DNA of 64,000 nucleotides from an uncultured Sphingomonadaceae bacterium (GCA_947493955.1 CANLSQ010000001.1:992001-1056000), one strand, 5' to 3'. Shown: positions 1 to 9,272, numbered from the stretch's first letter. The notes: a model not told the origin generated them from the letters alone. Numbers and translations: made by a program.

Positions 1-1
1 C

Positions 2-658
2 AATATGCCTCCGGAAATTGATGCGCTGTGGCAGAAAGGCATAGAGTGGCTGCAAGACGCCGGCGCGAAGATTGTCGATGTGTCGCTACCGCACACAAAA
101 TATGCACTGCCGGCCTACTATATCATCGCCCCAGCAGAGGCTTCATCCAACCTCGCGCGCTATGACGGTGTGCGATATGGAATGCGCGACCTGCCGGACG
201 GGGCAGGGCTGCAGGATATGTATGCCGCTACCCGCGAATCAGGCTTTGGCCCAGAGGTGAAGCGCCGGATCATGATCGGCACCTATGTGTTGTCGGCGGG
301 CTATTATGACGCTTATTACACGCAGGCCCAGAAGGTCCGGACGTTGATCTCTCAGGATTTCGACAAGGCTTGGGAAAGCTGTGACCTGCTGCTAACGCCA
401 ACCGCACCGAGTGCAGCCTTCGGATTGGGTGAGAAAGCCGATGATCCGCTGGCCATGTATTTGAACGATGTGTTTACGGTCCCAAGCAGCTTGGCAGGAT
501 TACCAGCTATATCCGTTCCGGCAGGACTGGATGGGCAGGGGCTTCCTTTGGGATTGCAGATTATTGGCAAGGCCTTGGATGAGCAAAGTGTGTTTAACGC
601 CGGTCTGGCGATGGAAGAACGCGCTGGCTTTGTCGCGAAGCCGGAGCAGTGGTGGTGA
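2..658 (+). CDS. gatA: GatA, Asp-tRNA(Asn)/Glu-tRNA(Gln) amidotransferase subunit A, C-terminal part
   Basis: This is the C-terminal part of the amidase subunit of the GatCAB complex, which releases ammonia from glutamine to convert Glu-tRNA(Gln) or Asp-tRNA(Asn). The reading frame is open from the window edge, so the start and the Ser-Ser-Lys catalytic region lie upstream. The visible part carries the family's C-terminal signatures, such as [11 protein letters not shown] and the [18 protein letters not shown] stretch followed by [10 protein letters not shown]. The stop at 656-658 overlaps or abuts the gatB start, so the two are translationally coupled. Identification is firm because gatB follows. 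Confidence 0.95.
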   Translation, partial: NMPPEIDALWQKGIEWLQDAGAKIVDVSLPHTKYALPAYYIIAPAEASSNLARYDGVRYGMRDLPDGAGLQDMYAATRESGFGPEVKRRIMIGTYVLSAGYYDAYYTQAQKVRTLISQDFDKAWESCDLLLTPTAPSAAFGLGEKADDPLAMYLNDVFTVPSSLAGLPAISVPAGLDGQGLPLGLQIIGKALDEQSVFNAGLAMEERAGFVAKPEQWW

Positions 659-660
659 GT

Positions 661-2157
661 ATGACGGAATCAACATATCGTATCCAGGGCGCAACCGGTG
701 AATGGGAGGTCGTGATTGGCCTTGAAGTCCATGCGCAGATCACCTCCAACGCGAAGCTCTTTTCCGGCGCATCCACTGAATTCGGGGCCGAGCCCAATAC
801 CCAAGTCAGTCTGGTTGACGCTGCCATGCCGGGAATGCTTCCGGTGTTGAATAAGGAATGTGTCCGTCAGGCAGTGCGCACCGGCCTTGCGATCAACGCA
901 CAGATCAACAAATATTCGCGTTTTGATCGGAAAAACTATTTCTACGCCGATTTGCCGCAGGGATATCAGATTTCTCAGCTATATCATCCGATAGTGGGCG
1001 AGGGGAAAATCGAAATTTCGCTCGATGAGAAAGATCCTGATGCCCATGGCAAGACCGTAGGCGTTGAGCGTATTCATATCGAACAGGATGCGGGCAAGCT
1101 GATGCATGACCAACATCCGACGATGAGCTATGTCGATCTTAACCGTTGTGGTGTGGCGCTAATGGAAATCGTTTCCATGCCTGACATGACATCGCCCAAA
1201 GAAGCAGCGGCTTATGTCCGTAAGCTCAGATCCATTCTGCGCTATGTCGGCAGCTGCGACGGCAATATGGAGCAAGGCTCCATGCGTGCGGATGTCAATG
1301 TTTCCGTCCGCAAGCCTGGCGACGAGCTAGGCATTCGGACAGAAACGAAAAACGTTAATTCCCTGCGCTTCATACAGCAGGTCATCGAATATGAAGCCCA
1401 GCGTCAGGTCGATGTGCTGGAGGAGGGAGGCGAGATCGTTCAGGAGACCCGTCTGTTTGATCCGGACCGGAACGAAACCCGCTCGATGCGCTCCAAGGAA
1501 GATGCGCATGATTATCGCTATTTCCCCGACCCAGACTTGCTGCCTCTGGAACTCGAAGATGACTTTATCTTCGATTGCAAAGCGAGCCTGCCCGAGCTTC
1601 CGGACGAAAAGCGGGCACGGTACAAAAATGTTCTGGGTCTAAGCGCCTATAACGCTGCCGTTCTTACCGCAGAGCATGAAACCGCTCTGTGGTTCGAAGA
1701 ATTGCTGGAAACCACCGACGAGCCTGAGAAAATCGCAAGTTCAGCTGCCAACTGGTTGACCTCCGAGCTATTCGGTGCGCTCAACAAAATGGGCCTGTCC
1801 ATTGAGCAAAGCCCGGTATCCCCGCAGCAGGCAGCGGAATTGCTTGGCTTGATTGCTGATGGCACCATTTCCGGCAAAATCGCTAAACAGGTGTTCGAGA
1901 TCATGCTCGAAACCGGTGATGGCGCCGCCAGAATCGTTGAAGAAAAGGGCCTGAAGCAAGAATCCGACACTGGCGCGATCGAAAAAGTCATCGCTGACGT
2001 CATGGCGGCGAACGAAGATAAGGTCGCCGAATATCGCGGCGGCAAGGACAAATTGTTCGGTTTCTTTGTCGGTCAAACCATGAAGGCCATGCAAGGGAAG
2101 GCCAATCCACAAGTCGTGAATGAGCTTCTAAAAAAGACGCTTGGTCCAGCGGGATAA
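661..2157 (+). CDS. gatB: GatB, Asp-tRNA(Asn)/Glu-tRNA(Gln) amidotransferase subunit B
   Basis: GatB is the tRNA-binding and kinase subunit of GatCAB; it phosphorylates the mischarged glutamate or aspartate before amidation. The protein starts with the classic [12 protein letters not shown] motif, has the central [10 protein letters not shown] motif, and ends with the YqeY-like tail domain (about residues 350-498) that contacts tRNA. The start is uncertain: ATG at 661 gives a protein of family-typical length, but GTG codons at 649, 652 and 655 are in frame, and the GGAG at 643-646 is better spaced for GTG 655. It forms an operon with gatA, and no terminator with a T tract follows. Confidence 0.96.
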   Translation: MTESTYRIQGATGEWEVVIGLEVHAQITSNAKLFSGASTEFGAEPNTQVSLVDAAMPGMLPVLNKECVRQAVRTGLAINAQINKYSRFDRKNYFYADLPQGYQISQLYHPIVGEGKIEISLDEKDPDAHGKTVGVERIHIEQDAGKLMHDQHPTMSYVDLNRCGVALMEIVSMPDMTSPKEAAAYVRKLRSILRYVGSCDGNMEQGSMRADVNVSVRKPGDELGIRTETKNVNSLRFIQQVIEYEAQRQVDVLEEGGEIVQETRLFDPDRNETRSMRSKEDAHDYRYFPDPDLLPLELEDDFIFDCKASLPELPDEKRARYKNVLGLSAYNAAVLTAEHETALWFEELLETTDEPEKIASSAANWLTSELFGALNKMGLSIEQSPVSPQQAAELLGLIADGTISGKIAKQVFEIMLETGDGAARIVEEKGLKQESDTGAIEKVIADVMAANEDKVAEYRGGKDKLFGFFVGQTMKAMQGKANPQVVNELLKKTLGPAG

Positions 2158-2176
2158 CAAGGCCGGGTAAATTAGC

Positions 2177-2235
2177 GACGCGAACGCGCAAAGCGGGCTT
2201 GCCCTTTGGGCACCTTTCCGCTAGGCGCACGCGTC
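2177..2235 (+). other. Long imperfect stem-loop between gatB and tRNA-Leu
   Basis: A nested inverted repeat of 59 bases. GACGCG (2177-2182) pairs with CGCGTC (2230-2235). Inside it, GCGC pairs with GCGC, AGCGG with CCGCT, and an apical GCCC-TTT-GGGC closes the loop. There is no T tract on either side, so it is not a standard intrinsic terminator. It could be a 3'-end stabiliser of gatB mRNA, a processing site upstream of the tRNA, or one copy of a dispersed palindromic repeat. Confidence 0.6.
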
Positions 2236-2272
2236 AATCAAAATTCGATAGTGATTTGACGGTGTAACTCGT

Positions 2273-2357
2273 GCGGGCGTGGCGGAATTGGTAGACGCGC
2301 CAGATTTAGGTTCTGGTATCTTCGGGTGTGGGGGTTCGAGTCCCTTCGCCCGCACCA
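2273..2357 (+). tRNA. tRNA-Leu (anticodon UAG), CCA encoded
   Basis: A class II tRNA. The acceptor stem GCGGGCG (2273-2279) pairs with CGCCCGC (2347-2353), followed by discriminator A and an encoded CCA (2355-2357). The anticodon arm is CCAGA-TTTAGGT-TCTGG, giving anticodon TAG (UAG), which reads CUN leucine codons. The D-arm region GCGGAATTGGTAGACGC and the T-arm GGGGGTTCGAGTCCC are canonical, and the extended variable arm fits a leucine tRNA. Confidence 0.97.
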
Positions 2358-2410
2358 AAACACCGAAAAACAGGTCGAAATGGAAATAATGAAGGCATTA
2401 AAGGGTAATC

Positions 2411-3967
2411 ATGCAGATTGTTGAAACGCTGAACGAAGGTCTGAAACGGGCCTATGACATCAAAATCTCCGCGAAGGACATTGAAACGCGCGTGGATAAT
2501 GAGGTCAAGAAACTGGCTCCTCAGGTTAACATGCCCGGTTTCCGCAAAGGCAAGGTTCCAGCGAATCTGGTTCGCAAGATGCATAATGATGCCTTGATGC
2601 AGGATGCGCTGAGCAGCACTGTTCAGGAAAGCGTCGAGAAAACAATCGCTGACAACAAACTGCGCCCCGCGATGCAGCCCAGCGTTACCCTGGCTGATGG
2701 CTATGAAGCTGGCAAAGATGCTGAAGTCAAGGTTGAGCTAGAGATCTTGCCAGACGTTCCGACACCATCCGTAGATGGTATCAAACTGGAGCGCCTGCAG
2801 GTCGAAGCAGACGAGAAAACGGTTCAGGAATCGCTCGACAAATTTGCCGAGAGCCAGAAGCAGTTTGAAACAGCACCCAAAAGCCACAAAGCGAAAATTG
2901 GCGACCAGTGCCTGATCGATTTTGAAGGCAAGGTCGATGGCGTACCTTTTGATGGTGGCAAAGGCGAGGGCATGGCGATTGAGCTAGGCTCAGGACGCTT
3001 GATCCCTGGTTTCGAAGACCAGCTGGTTGGCAAGAAAGCCAATGACGAAGTGTTGGTCGAAGTGACCTTCCCGGAAGATTATAATGTCGAGACCCTGAAG
3101 GGCAAAGACGCGACGTTCGACGTCGTGATTGGCGAAGTGCAGACCGCCAAAGCCTCCAAGGCCGATGACGAAATGGCGAAATCCATGGGTCTGGAAGGTC
3201 TCGACCAGTTGCGTGAATTGCTGAAAGGCCAGATCGAACAGGAACTGAACGGCCTGACCCGCACGCACATGAAGCGCAAGTTGCTCGATCAATTGGCCGC
3301 GTCACACGACTTTGAAGTACCTCCAACCATGGTTGAAGCTGAATTCAACCAGATTTGGCAGCAGCTGGAGCAGGAAGCAGCTCAGGAAGAAGATCCTGAA
3401 GCGGCCAAGAAGGAAATGGAAGACGAGAAGGACGAATATCGCGAGATCGCGGTCCGCCGTGTTCGCCTTGGCCTGCTGCTTTCCGAAATCGGACAAGCTA
3501 ATGGCGTGGAAGTTAGCCAACAGGAAATGTCCATGCTGATTCAACAAGCTGCTCAGCAATATCGGGAAGAAGATCGCCAGCGGTTCGTTGAATATATCCA
3601 GCAGGATCAGATGGCAGCTGCGCAGCTGCGTGCGCCGATGTATGAAGATAAAGTCGTCGACTTCCTGTTTGAAAAAGCAGAGATTACTGACAAAACGGTA
3701 ACTCGCGAGCAGTTGGAAGAAGCTATCGAGGCGGAAGACGAAGCGGAAGCCAAGCCAGCCAAGAAAAAGGCACCGGCGAAGAAAGCTGCCGCCAAGAAGC
3801 CAGCTGCTAAAAAGTCGGCAGCCAAGAAACCTGCGGCGAAGAAACCAGCTGCTAAAAAGTCAGTTCCCGCGAAGAAAGCCGCTACTAAAGCGCCAGCCAA
3901 GAAAGCACCGGCGAAAAAGCCTGCGGCTAAGAAACCGGCAGCTAAAAAGCCAGCGGCAAAAAAATAG
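2411..3967 (+). CDS. tig: Trigger factor with Lys/Ala/Pro-rich C-terminal tail
   Basis: Ribosome-associated chaperone with peptidyl-prolyl isomerase activity; it binds nascent chains at the exit tunnel. Visible parts are the N-terminal ribosome-docking domain with GFRKGK at residues 43-48, the FKBP-like domain around 150-240 (GDQCLIDFEGKVDG), and the helical C-terminal chaperone domain to about 440. Unusually, residues 447-518 are a low-complexity tail of repeated KKPAA/KKAPA units, absent from E. coli trigger factor and resembling histone H1-like or nucleic-acid-binding tails. It is a single gene between tRNA-Leu and the convergent clpP2; the usual tig-clpP-clpX order is broken here by inverted clpP2. 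Confidence 0.96.
   Translation: MQIVETLNEGLKRAYDIKISAKDIETRVDNEVKKLAPQVNMPGFRKGKVPANLVRKMHNDALMQDALSSTVQESVEKTIADNKLRPAMQPSVTLADGYEAGKDAEVKVELEILPDVPTPSVDGIKLERLQVEADEKTVQESLDKFAESQKQFETAPKSHKAKIGDQCLIDFEGKVDGVPFDGGKGEGMAIELGSGRLIPGFEDQLVGKKANDEVLVEVTFPEDYNVETLKGKDATFDVVIGEVQTAKASKADDEMAKSMGLEGLDQLRELLKGQIEQELNGLTRTHMKRKLLDQLAASHDFEVPPTMVEAEFNQIWQQLEQEAAQEEDPEAAKKEMEDEKDEYREIAVRRVRLGLLLSEIGQANGVEVSQQEMSMLIQQAAQQYREEDRQRFVEYIQQDQMAAAQLRAPMYEDKVVDFLFEKAEITDKTVTREQLEEAIEAEDEAEAKPAKKKAPAKKAAAKKPAAKKSAAKKPAAKKPAAKKSVPAKKAATKAPAKKAPAKKPAAKKPAAKKPAAKK
3749..3964 (+). repeat. Low-complexity repeat encoding the KKPAA tail of trigger factor
   Basis: This 216-base segment is a degenerate 15-base repeat (codons for Lys-Lys-Pro/Ser-Ala-Ala) forming the basic tail of trigger factor. 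Synonymous codons vary between units, so the repeat is not recent at DNA level. Slippage or unequal crossing-over could still change tail length in steps of five residues. Confidence 0.8.
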
Positions 3968-4029
3968 TCTTTGGTTGATGTTATGGCCGGGCATTGAAGT
4001 ATGTCCGGCCAATAATTCAAAAGGCGAAG

Positions 4030-4641
4030 CTAGAAGCTTACTTCGCTCGCCTTGTTAATAACGGTACCCAAGATACCATATTCTTTGGCTTCGTCTGTCG
4101 ACATCCAATAATCACGATCAATATCTTTGCGCACACGATCAATCGATTGGCCGGTCGCTTCAGCGATTTTCTGCGCGATGCGTTCGCGCATTTTGACGAT
4201 TTCTTCGGCCTGAATGGCTATATCTGACGCCTTGCCACCAGCCCCACCAGAAGGTTGATGGATAAGAAACCGGGTATTGGGTAAACAGAAGCGTTGTTTC
4301 GATGGCACGCCCAGGAAGATATGGGTCGCTATGCTTGCCACCCAGCCTGTCCCCACTACTGCTACGGGAGCGCTGATATATTCGATCAGGTCATGAATCG
4401 TGTCGCCCGATTCCACGTGACCACCCGGTGAATTGATAAGCAACCGGATGGGCTCGTCGCTGACATGATCCAGATAGAGCATCTGTGCGGATACGCGCTC
4501 TGCCAGTTTTTGATCGACACCTCCGAAGATCATCACAGTTCGCGTGTCCAGCATCCGTTTCATCATAAAAGCCATGGGATCAGTTGCTCCATTGTCCTCA
4601 TCGGCGTGAAATTCGGGAATGGATGGCGAATATGATGGCAT
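4030..4641 (-). CDS. ClpP-like serine peptidase, second paralogue (ClpP2)
   Basis: A 203-residue member of the ClpP family, divergent from the canonical clpP copy 220 bases away. The catalytic residues are conserved by alignment: Ser103 in WVASIATH, His128 in LIHQPSGG and Asp177 in DIDRDYW, so it should be active. It differs from canonical ClpP around the nucleophile (VAS-IATHIF instead of AASMGSFLL) and in the N-terminal loop. A good Shine-Dalgarno (AGGAG, read on the minus strand at 4649-4653) supports the ATG at 4641. It may form mixed or separate tetradecamers with the other ClpP; its partner and substrates cannot be read from sequence. Confidence 0.9.
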   Translation of the reverse strand: MPSYSPSIPEFHADEDNGATDPMAFMMKRMLDTRTVMIFGGVDQKLAERVSAQMLYLDHVSDEPIRLLINSPGGHVESGDTIHDLIEYISAPVAVVGTGWVASIATHIFLGVPSKQRFCLPNTRFLIHQPSGGAGGKASDIAIQAEEIVKMRERIAQKIAEATGQSIDRVRKDIDRDYWMSTDEAKEYGILGTVINKASEVSF

Positions 4642-4756
4642 AAATTATCTCCTGCTAAAACGGGCTGTTCCGGTTTGACCACCAGCATAGCCGCGGCTTA
4701 TTTGATGCGCAATGTCATCCGATGACCATAATGGTTTGGAAAAAATCCTTAACCGA

Positions 4757-4786
4757 CTTGAACATTGCTTAAGATACACCGATGTA
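4757..4786 (+). promoter_or_regulatory. Candidate sigma-32 (RpoH) promoter of clpP-clpX
   Basis: CTTGAA at 4757-4762 matches the heat-shock -35 element. CCGATGTA at 4779-4786, after a 16-base spacer, matches seven of eight positions of the heat-shock -10 consensus CCCATNTA. It lies 79 bases before the clpP start. ClpP is a standard RpoH target in proteobacteria and rpoH itself is in this window. This is a motif match only. Confidence 0.55.
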
Positions 4787-4864
4787 GGGCTGAACGGATG
4801 GGGACTCCGGTTCACGGAACCTCCATTTTCATATCCTGATTTTCACAGAAGGCACTAAATTACC

Positions 4865-5491
4865 ATGCATGATCCGATCGTCGACGCTCTTGTTCCCGTC
4901 GTTATTGAGCAATCCAACCGCGGAGAGCGCAGCTTTGACATTTTCTCACGTTTGCTCAGGGAAAGGATTGTCTTCGTAACCGGGCAGGTAGAGGACGGTA
5001 TGGCCTCGATCATCACCGCCCAGTTATTGTTTCTGGAGTCGGAGAATCCGAAAAAGGACATCTATCTTTATATCAACTCGCCAGGCGGTGTTGTAACTGC
5101 CGGCATGGCGATCCATGATACCATGCAATATATCCGTCCTCGCGTTGGTACAGTTTGCGTCGGTCAGGCGGCTTCCATGGGCAGTTTTCTGTTGGCTTCC
5201 GGTGAGCCTGGTATGCGTATGGCGACGACCAATGCCCGGATCATGGTGCATCAACCTTCCGGCGGTGCTCAGGGCATGGCATCAGATATCGAAATTCAAG
5301 CCAAGGAAATCTTGCGAATTCGCAGCCGGATGAACGAGCTTTACGCCAAATATACCGGTAAACCGATCAAAGAGATCGAAAAGGCGATGGACCGGGATAC
5401 CTTCCTGGAGGCTGATGAAGCCAAAGCCTTTGGCATTGTCGATGAAGTTTACGACAAACGGCCAAAACCTGCCGATGAAGATGCTAAATAA
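4865..5491 (+). CDS. clpP: ClpP, ATP-dependent Clp protease proteolytic subunit
   Basis: Canonical 208-residue ClpP, the barrel-forming serine peptidase that works with ClpX and ClpA in cytosolic protein turnover. In Caulobacter-type alphaproteobacteria ClpXP also degrades CtrA. The triad is Ser104 ([10 protein letters not shown]), His129 (IMVHQPSGG) and Asp178 (MDRDTF). The N-terminus carries the usual [19 protein letters not shown] signature. It is followed after 140 bases by clpX on the same strand, and a heat-shock-like promoter lies upstream. Confidence 0.97.
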   Translation: MHDPIVDALVPVVIEQSNRGERSFDIFSRLLRERIVFVTGQVEDGMASIITAQLLFLESENPKKDIYLYINSPGGVVTAGMAIHDTMQYIRPRVGTVCVGQAASMGSFLLASGEPGMRMATTNARIMVHQPSGGAQGMASDIEIQAKEILRIRSRMNELYAKYTGKPIKEIEKAMDRDTFLEADEAKAFGIVDEVYDKRPKPADEDAK

Positions 5492-5631
5492 GGCGTTATC
5501 GCGCACCTAAATGAAAATTAAGCCGCTTTTGATAGGCTTATGCATAGCAAAAGATGGTGCGGAAAAAACCGGTAGCATTTTGTATTTTGGAAGTTAGATT
5601 GCAGTTTCTAGCCCAGTTTTAAGGACTTTTT

Positions 5632-6903
5632 ATGACGAAATTGACGGGATCTGATTCGAAGAGCACGCTTTATTGCTCTTTCTGCGGAAAATCCCAGCAT
5701 GAAGTCCGCAAGTTGATTGCCGGACCAACCGTATTCATCTGCGACGAATGTGTTGAGCTGTGCAACGACATTATTCGTGAAGAAACCAAGGGTGCAATTA
5801 CTGGCAAAAAAGATGGTGAAGTACCATCGCCTCAGGAAATCTGCGATGTACTGAACGATTATGTTATTGGTCAGGATCGGGCAAAACGTGTTTTGTCTGT
5901 GGCGGTTCATAACCATTACAAACGTCTCAATCACGCCGCGAAATCCGGTGATATCGAGCTCGCTAAATCAAATATCCTGCTCGTTGGACCAACGGGCTGC
6001 GGTAAAACGCTATTGGCGCAGACTTTAGCAAAAACCTTCGACGTGCCTTTCACCATGGCCGATGCCACGACATTGACCGAAGCAGGCTATGTCGGCGAAG
6101 ATGTCGAGAATATCATCCTCAAGTTGCTGCAATCTTCCGATTACAACGTTGAGAAGGCGCAGCGCGGCATCGTTTATATCGATGAAATCGACAAAATCAG
6201 CCGCAAGGCGGAAAATCCGTCCATTACCCGCGATGTGTCGGGAGAGGGCGTTCAGCAGGCCTTGCTGAAGCTTATGGAGGGAACGACTGCCAGTGTTCCT
6301 CCACAAGGCGGCCGCAAACATCCTCAACAGGAATTCCTGCAGGTCGATACGACGAATATCCTTTTCATCTGCGGCGGGGCTTTTGCAGGTCTGGAAAAAA
6401 TCATTGGTGACAGGCTGGAAGCCAAATCCATCGGTTTTGGCGCGCATGTGGCTGCGCCGGAAGAACGCAAGGTCGGGAAGCTGCTGGCCGAAGGCGAACC
6501 CGAGGATCTCCTGAAATTTGGTCTGATCCCTGAATTTGTTGGCCGGTTGCCGGTTATTGCTACGCTGGAAGATCTGGACATCGACGCACTGGTTCAGATT
6601 CTGCAGGAGCCTAAAAACGCTCTGGTCAAGCAATATGCAAAACTGTTTGAACTGGAAGATGTTGGCCTGACCTTCACCGACGATGCTCTGGTGGCTATCG
6701 GCAACAAGGCGATTGAACGCAAAACTGGCGCTCGCGGCCTGCGGTCCATCGTGGAGAACATCCTGCTCGATACAATGTTCGATCTCCCTGATCTGGAAGA
6801 TGTGGACGAAATCGTTATCGACAAAGATGTGGTAGCTGGCACGAAAGAGCCGGTGAAGGTGATTGCGAAAAGCAGCAAGGCCAAGAAGGAAGACGCGGCT
6901 TAA
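5632..6903 (+). CDS. clpX: ClpX, ATP-binding unfoldase subunit of Clp protease
   Basis: A 423-residue AAA+ unfoldase that recognises substrates (for example ssrA-tagged proteins) and feeds them to ClpP. Features in order: N-terminal zinc-binding domain with Cys15, Cys18, Cys37 and Cys40; Walker A GPTGCGKT at 119-126; Walker B YIDEID at 182-187; the LLKLMEGT pore-region neighbourhood; and sensor 2 in [10 protein letters not shown]. Length and domain order match the family. It probably shares transcription with clpP, although the 140-base gap leaves room for its own promoter. Confidence 0.97.
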   Translation: MTKLTGSDSKSTLYCSFCGKSQHEVRKLIAGPTVFICDECVELCNDIIREETKGAITGKKDGEVPSPQEICDVLNDYVIGQDRAKRVLSVAVHNHYKRLNHAAKSGDIELAKSNILLVGPTGCGKTLLAQTLAKTFDVPFTMADATTLTEAGYVGEDVENIILKLLQSSDYNVEKAQRGIVYIDEIDKISRKAENPSITRDVSGEGVQQALLKLMEGTTASVPPQGGRKHPQQEFLQVDTTNILFICGGAFAGLEKIIGDRLEAKSIGFGAHVAAPEERKVGKLLAEGEPEDLLKFGLIPEFVGRLPVIATLEDLDIDALVQILQEPKNALVKQYAKLFELEDVGLTFTDDALVAIGNKAIERKTGARGLRSIVENILLDTMFDLPDLEDVDEIVIDKDVVAGTKEPVKVIAKSSKAKKEDAA

Positions 6904-6948
6904 ACGCTTGGGCCATTCCATTGAAAGTGTAGACTTTCGTTAGCGTTT
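6902..6948 (+). other. Weak stem-loop at the 3' end of clpX
   Basis: AAACGCT (6902-6908) pairs with AGCGTTT (6942-6948), enclosing a second hairpin GAAAGT-GTAG-ACTTTC. It overlaps the clpX stop codon and has no T tract, so it may stabilise or end the clpX transcript inefficiently. The remainder of the gap to 7163 shows no other structure I can name. Confidence 0.35.
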
Positions 6949-7163
6949 CCTTGCGACCGCTTAATCCCGGAAACGGCGACGGGTCTGCCGAAACGTGTTG
7001 AAACGTCTCGTGAAGCAGAGCCGCCACAGGTCACCGCATTTGCCTCACCATCCAAAGCACAAACAGTATTGTTTTGCTCATCTGGATTATTCAACGTTGT
7101 AAATCAGCCAGTCTGGATGCCAAGCTCTGACTAAGGCTGGATCACCATCTTGGGGGCAGTTCA

Positions 7164-8459
7164 ATGGGAAGATACCTGGTACCGCTGTTCGGACTTGCGG
7201 CCATGTTATTGGTGGGCTGGTATGGTTATCGCGCCTTTGTGCAGGAAAACATCCCGCTTCCGCTGACTGAAACTGCCGAAGCAGCGCCTCAGGATCGATT
7301 GCCAACGCTACCCGAGGACTGGCATGGTAAGATTGATTATCTCAGCCTTGATCGACGCATTGCAGCGCTCGTAGCACGTCCCGAAATGGCAGGGCTCGCT
7401 GTCGCTATTGTCGAGAACGGCGAGCTTCGCTTTGTCCAAACCTATGGCGTAACAGATAAGCGCAGCGGCGAGAGGGTAACACCACAGACGGTGTTCCGAT
7501 GGGCCTCCGTATCAAAGGGGGTGGCAGGGTCACTGGCGGCCAAACTATCGGAGGAAGGGGTGCTTGATCTCGACGCCACACTGAACCGCTGGCAGACGTC
7601 GCTGATGCTTCCCAGAGAAGCTATGTCGCAGATCACGTTGGCGCAGCTTATGTCGCATCAGACGGGACTCACCAAAAATGCATATGACCGCAAACTCGAG
7701 GATGGCGAAAGCCCTGGTCTGCTCCGTACAAGGCTGGGAACCGCGCCGTTACAGTGCATGCCAGGAACCTGTCATAGCTATCAGAATATTGCATTTGATA
7801 CCGCCAGCGAGATTTTGGGGCAGGCGGCGGATACCATATATGCCGACGCTGTGCAGATGCAGTTGTTTGAACCGCTTGGTATGGACAGCGCCCGGTTCGG
7901 TATGATCGGTCTAACCGGTGCTGACAGCTGGGCGAGACCGCATCGCGGTGATGAAGTAAGGACCCTGGTGGAGTCATATTGGCGTCTCCCCGCAGCAGCA
8001 GGTGTAAATAGCAATATTGTCGATATGACGCGCTGGCTTCGGGCGCAGTTGGGCGCAAATGAGAATGTCCTGTCTGGCGCTGCGCTGGAACTGGCCCATA
8101 ATCCCTTGGTCAAAACCGGACGGGTTTATGGCGGTGATCTCGCCCGCGCCTTGGCAGAGCCATCCTATGGACTGGGCTGGCGCAGTTTTACCTATCACGG
8201 TCGACGATTGATCGGACATAGTGGTGCGGTGGATGGATATCGTGCGACAATCATATTTGATCCTGCCGCCCGCACCGGAGTGGTTGCGATGTGGAACAGC
8301 GGTTGGGGTATGCCCTTCAGGATACCCTTTTCTGCGCTTGATAGCTATTATGGCAGTGCCTTAGATAGCCAATCTGCAATTGACTGGCTCGACCTTTCCC
8401 ATCTGCCACTTCCGGAGCCGCCACAAGACTCTTTTTTTGACAATCAAACCGGTCCCTGA
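7164..8459 (+). CDS. Membrane-anchored serine hydrolase, class C beta-lactamase/penicillin-binding-protein fold
   Basis: A 431-residue serine hydrolase of the beta-lactamase/esterase/DD-peptidase superfamily. One N-terminal hydrophobic segment (residues 4-20) suggests an uncleaved anchor or signal with a periplasmic catalytic domain. The three active-site motifs are present: Ser115-Val-Ser-Lys118, Tyr206-Gln-Asn208 and His352-Ser-Gly354. The HSG form in place of KTG is typical of the esterase/peptidase-like members, so antibiotic hydrolysis should not be assumed. A GGGGG tract about 8 bases upstream supports the ATG. It converges with mtgA, which suits a peptidoglycan-related role, but the substrate is unknown. 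Confidence 0.85.
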   Translation: MGRYLVPLFGLAAMLLVGWYGYRAFVQENIPLPLTETAEAAPQDRLPTLPEDWHGKIDYLSLDRRIAALVARPEMAGLAVAIVENGELRFVQTYGVTDKRSGERVTPQTVFRWASVSKGVAGSLAAKLSEEGVLDLDATLNRWQTSLMLPREAMSQITLAQLMSHQTGLTKNAYDRKLEDGESPGLLRTRLGTAPLQCMPGTCHSYQNIAFDTASEILGQAADTIYADAVQMQLFEPLGMDSARFGMIGLTGADSWARPHRGDEVRTLVESYWRLPAAAGVNSNIVDMTRWLRAQLGANENVLSGAALELAHNPLVKTGRVYGGDLARALAEPSYGLGWRSFTYHGRRLIGHSGAVDGYRATIIFDPAARTGVVAMWNSGWGMPFRIPFSALDSYYGSALDSQSAIDWLDLSHLPLPEPPQDSFFDNQTGP

Positions 8460-8482
8460 CATCCATTTGCTCCCAAAAACGG

Positions 8483-9187
8483 CTATTTGTAAACGCATCC
8501 GTCCAGACCTTCGCGCATTACCACATTAATCCTTGCGGCGATCGTATTGCCGTAGCGCCGTGTAAAGCCGCTGGCATCGTTTACAGCGCGTTTTTTTGGC
8601 AAGGGCAGGGCGGCGGCTATGCGTGCGGCCTCAATTTTCGTCAGTTCAGAAGCGTCTTTCTTATAGTAACGCTGGGCACCGGCTTGCGCCCCATACGTCC
8701 CGATTCCCGTCTCGGCAACGTTAAGATAGACCTCCATAATCCGCTTTTTCCCCCAGATTTTCTCGATCAGAAACGTGAAATAGGCCTCCAGGCCCTTGCG
8801 GAAATAGCCGCCGCCCTGCCAGAGGAAGACATTCTTGGCGGTTTGTTGTGATATCGTGGAACCGCCGCGGATGCGACCGCCCTGGGCGTTGCGCTTCATG
8901 GCCGAGCGTATGGCTTCGCGATCAAAGCCGTCATGGCTGCAGAATTTGCTGTCTTCAGCAGCGATTACAGCCCGTGTCAGATTGGGAGACATGGATTCCA
9001 GCGGTTCCCAATCCTTGGTGATGCTGTTGTCATCCATGATCATCGTAGCCGTGATCGGGGGCGGCAAGAATGCCATGAGTCCCACCCAGGCAAACGTTAT
9101 CAAAAGGAAATAGACTATCAGCTTGAAAAGCAGCTTAATGAGGCGCGAGGGCAGGGTTTTTGATTTTCGGCGAGATTTTACAGCCAT
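8483..9187 (-). CDS. mtgA: MtgA, monofunctional biosynthetic peptidoglycan transglycosylase
   Basis: A GT51-family glycosyltransferase that polymerises lipid II into glycan strands on the outer face of the inner membrane. One transmembrane helix (about 17-40) precedes the catalytic domain. The catalytic glutamate sits in AAEDSKFCSHDGFD (Glu78) and the second family motif is RGGSTISQQTAKNVFLW. At about 234 residues it lacks a transpeptidase domain. I chose ATG 9187 (MAVKSRRK); in-frame TTG and GTG codons lie just upstream. Confidence 0.95.
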   Translation of the reverse strand: MAVKSRRKSKTLPSRLIKLLFKLIVYFLLITFAWVGLMAFLPPPITATMIMDDNSITKDWEPLESMSPNLTRAVIAAEDSKFCSHDGFDREAIRSAMKRNAQGGRIRGGSTISQQTAKNVFLWQGGGYFRKGLEAYFTFLIEKIWGKKRIMEVYLNVAETGIGTYGAQAGAQRYYKKDASELTKIEAARIAAALPLPKKRAVNDASGFTRRYGNTIAARINVVMREGLDGCVYK

Positions 9188-9202
9188 GGTCACCAAATAA
9201 TG

Positions 9203-9240
9203 AAAAAGCGCCCCGAAAACAAATGCTGTTTCAGGGCGCT
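9203..9240 (-). terminator. Intrinsic terminator of rpoH
   Basis: Read on the minus strand, AGCGCCC (9240-9234) pairs with GGGCGCT (9213-9207), reinforced by GAAA/TTTC, and is followed by a run of T. It lies 32 bases after the rpoH stop, just before mtgA. Confidence 0.85.
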
Positions 9241-9272
9241 AAAATCTTTAGAAATTCTCGGAGGTTGAAGAA

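Noticed and set aside
2306-2584. A 92-codon frame on the minus strand across tRNA-Leu, ending GEGTRTPTPEDTRT.
   Set aside because: This peptide is a well-known artefact of translating the antisense of tRNA-Leu; it also overlaps the start of tig.
3607-4020. An Ala/Gly/Phe-rich frame opposite the trigger factor tail.
   Set aside because: It is the mirror of the KKPAA repeat and has no ribosome binding site.
6025-6921. A 298-codon open frame antisense to clpX.
   Set aside because: No domain and fully covered by clpX on the other strand.
7164-8459. Reading the serine hydrolase as an antibiotic-resistance beta-lactamase.
   Set aside because: It has HSG instead of the KTG motif and a membrane-anchored esterase/peptidase layout; resistance is not supported.
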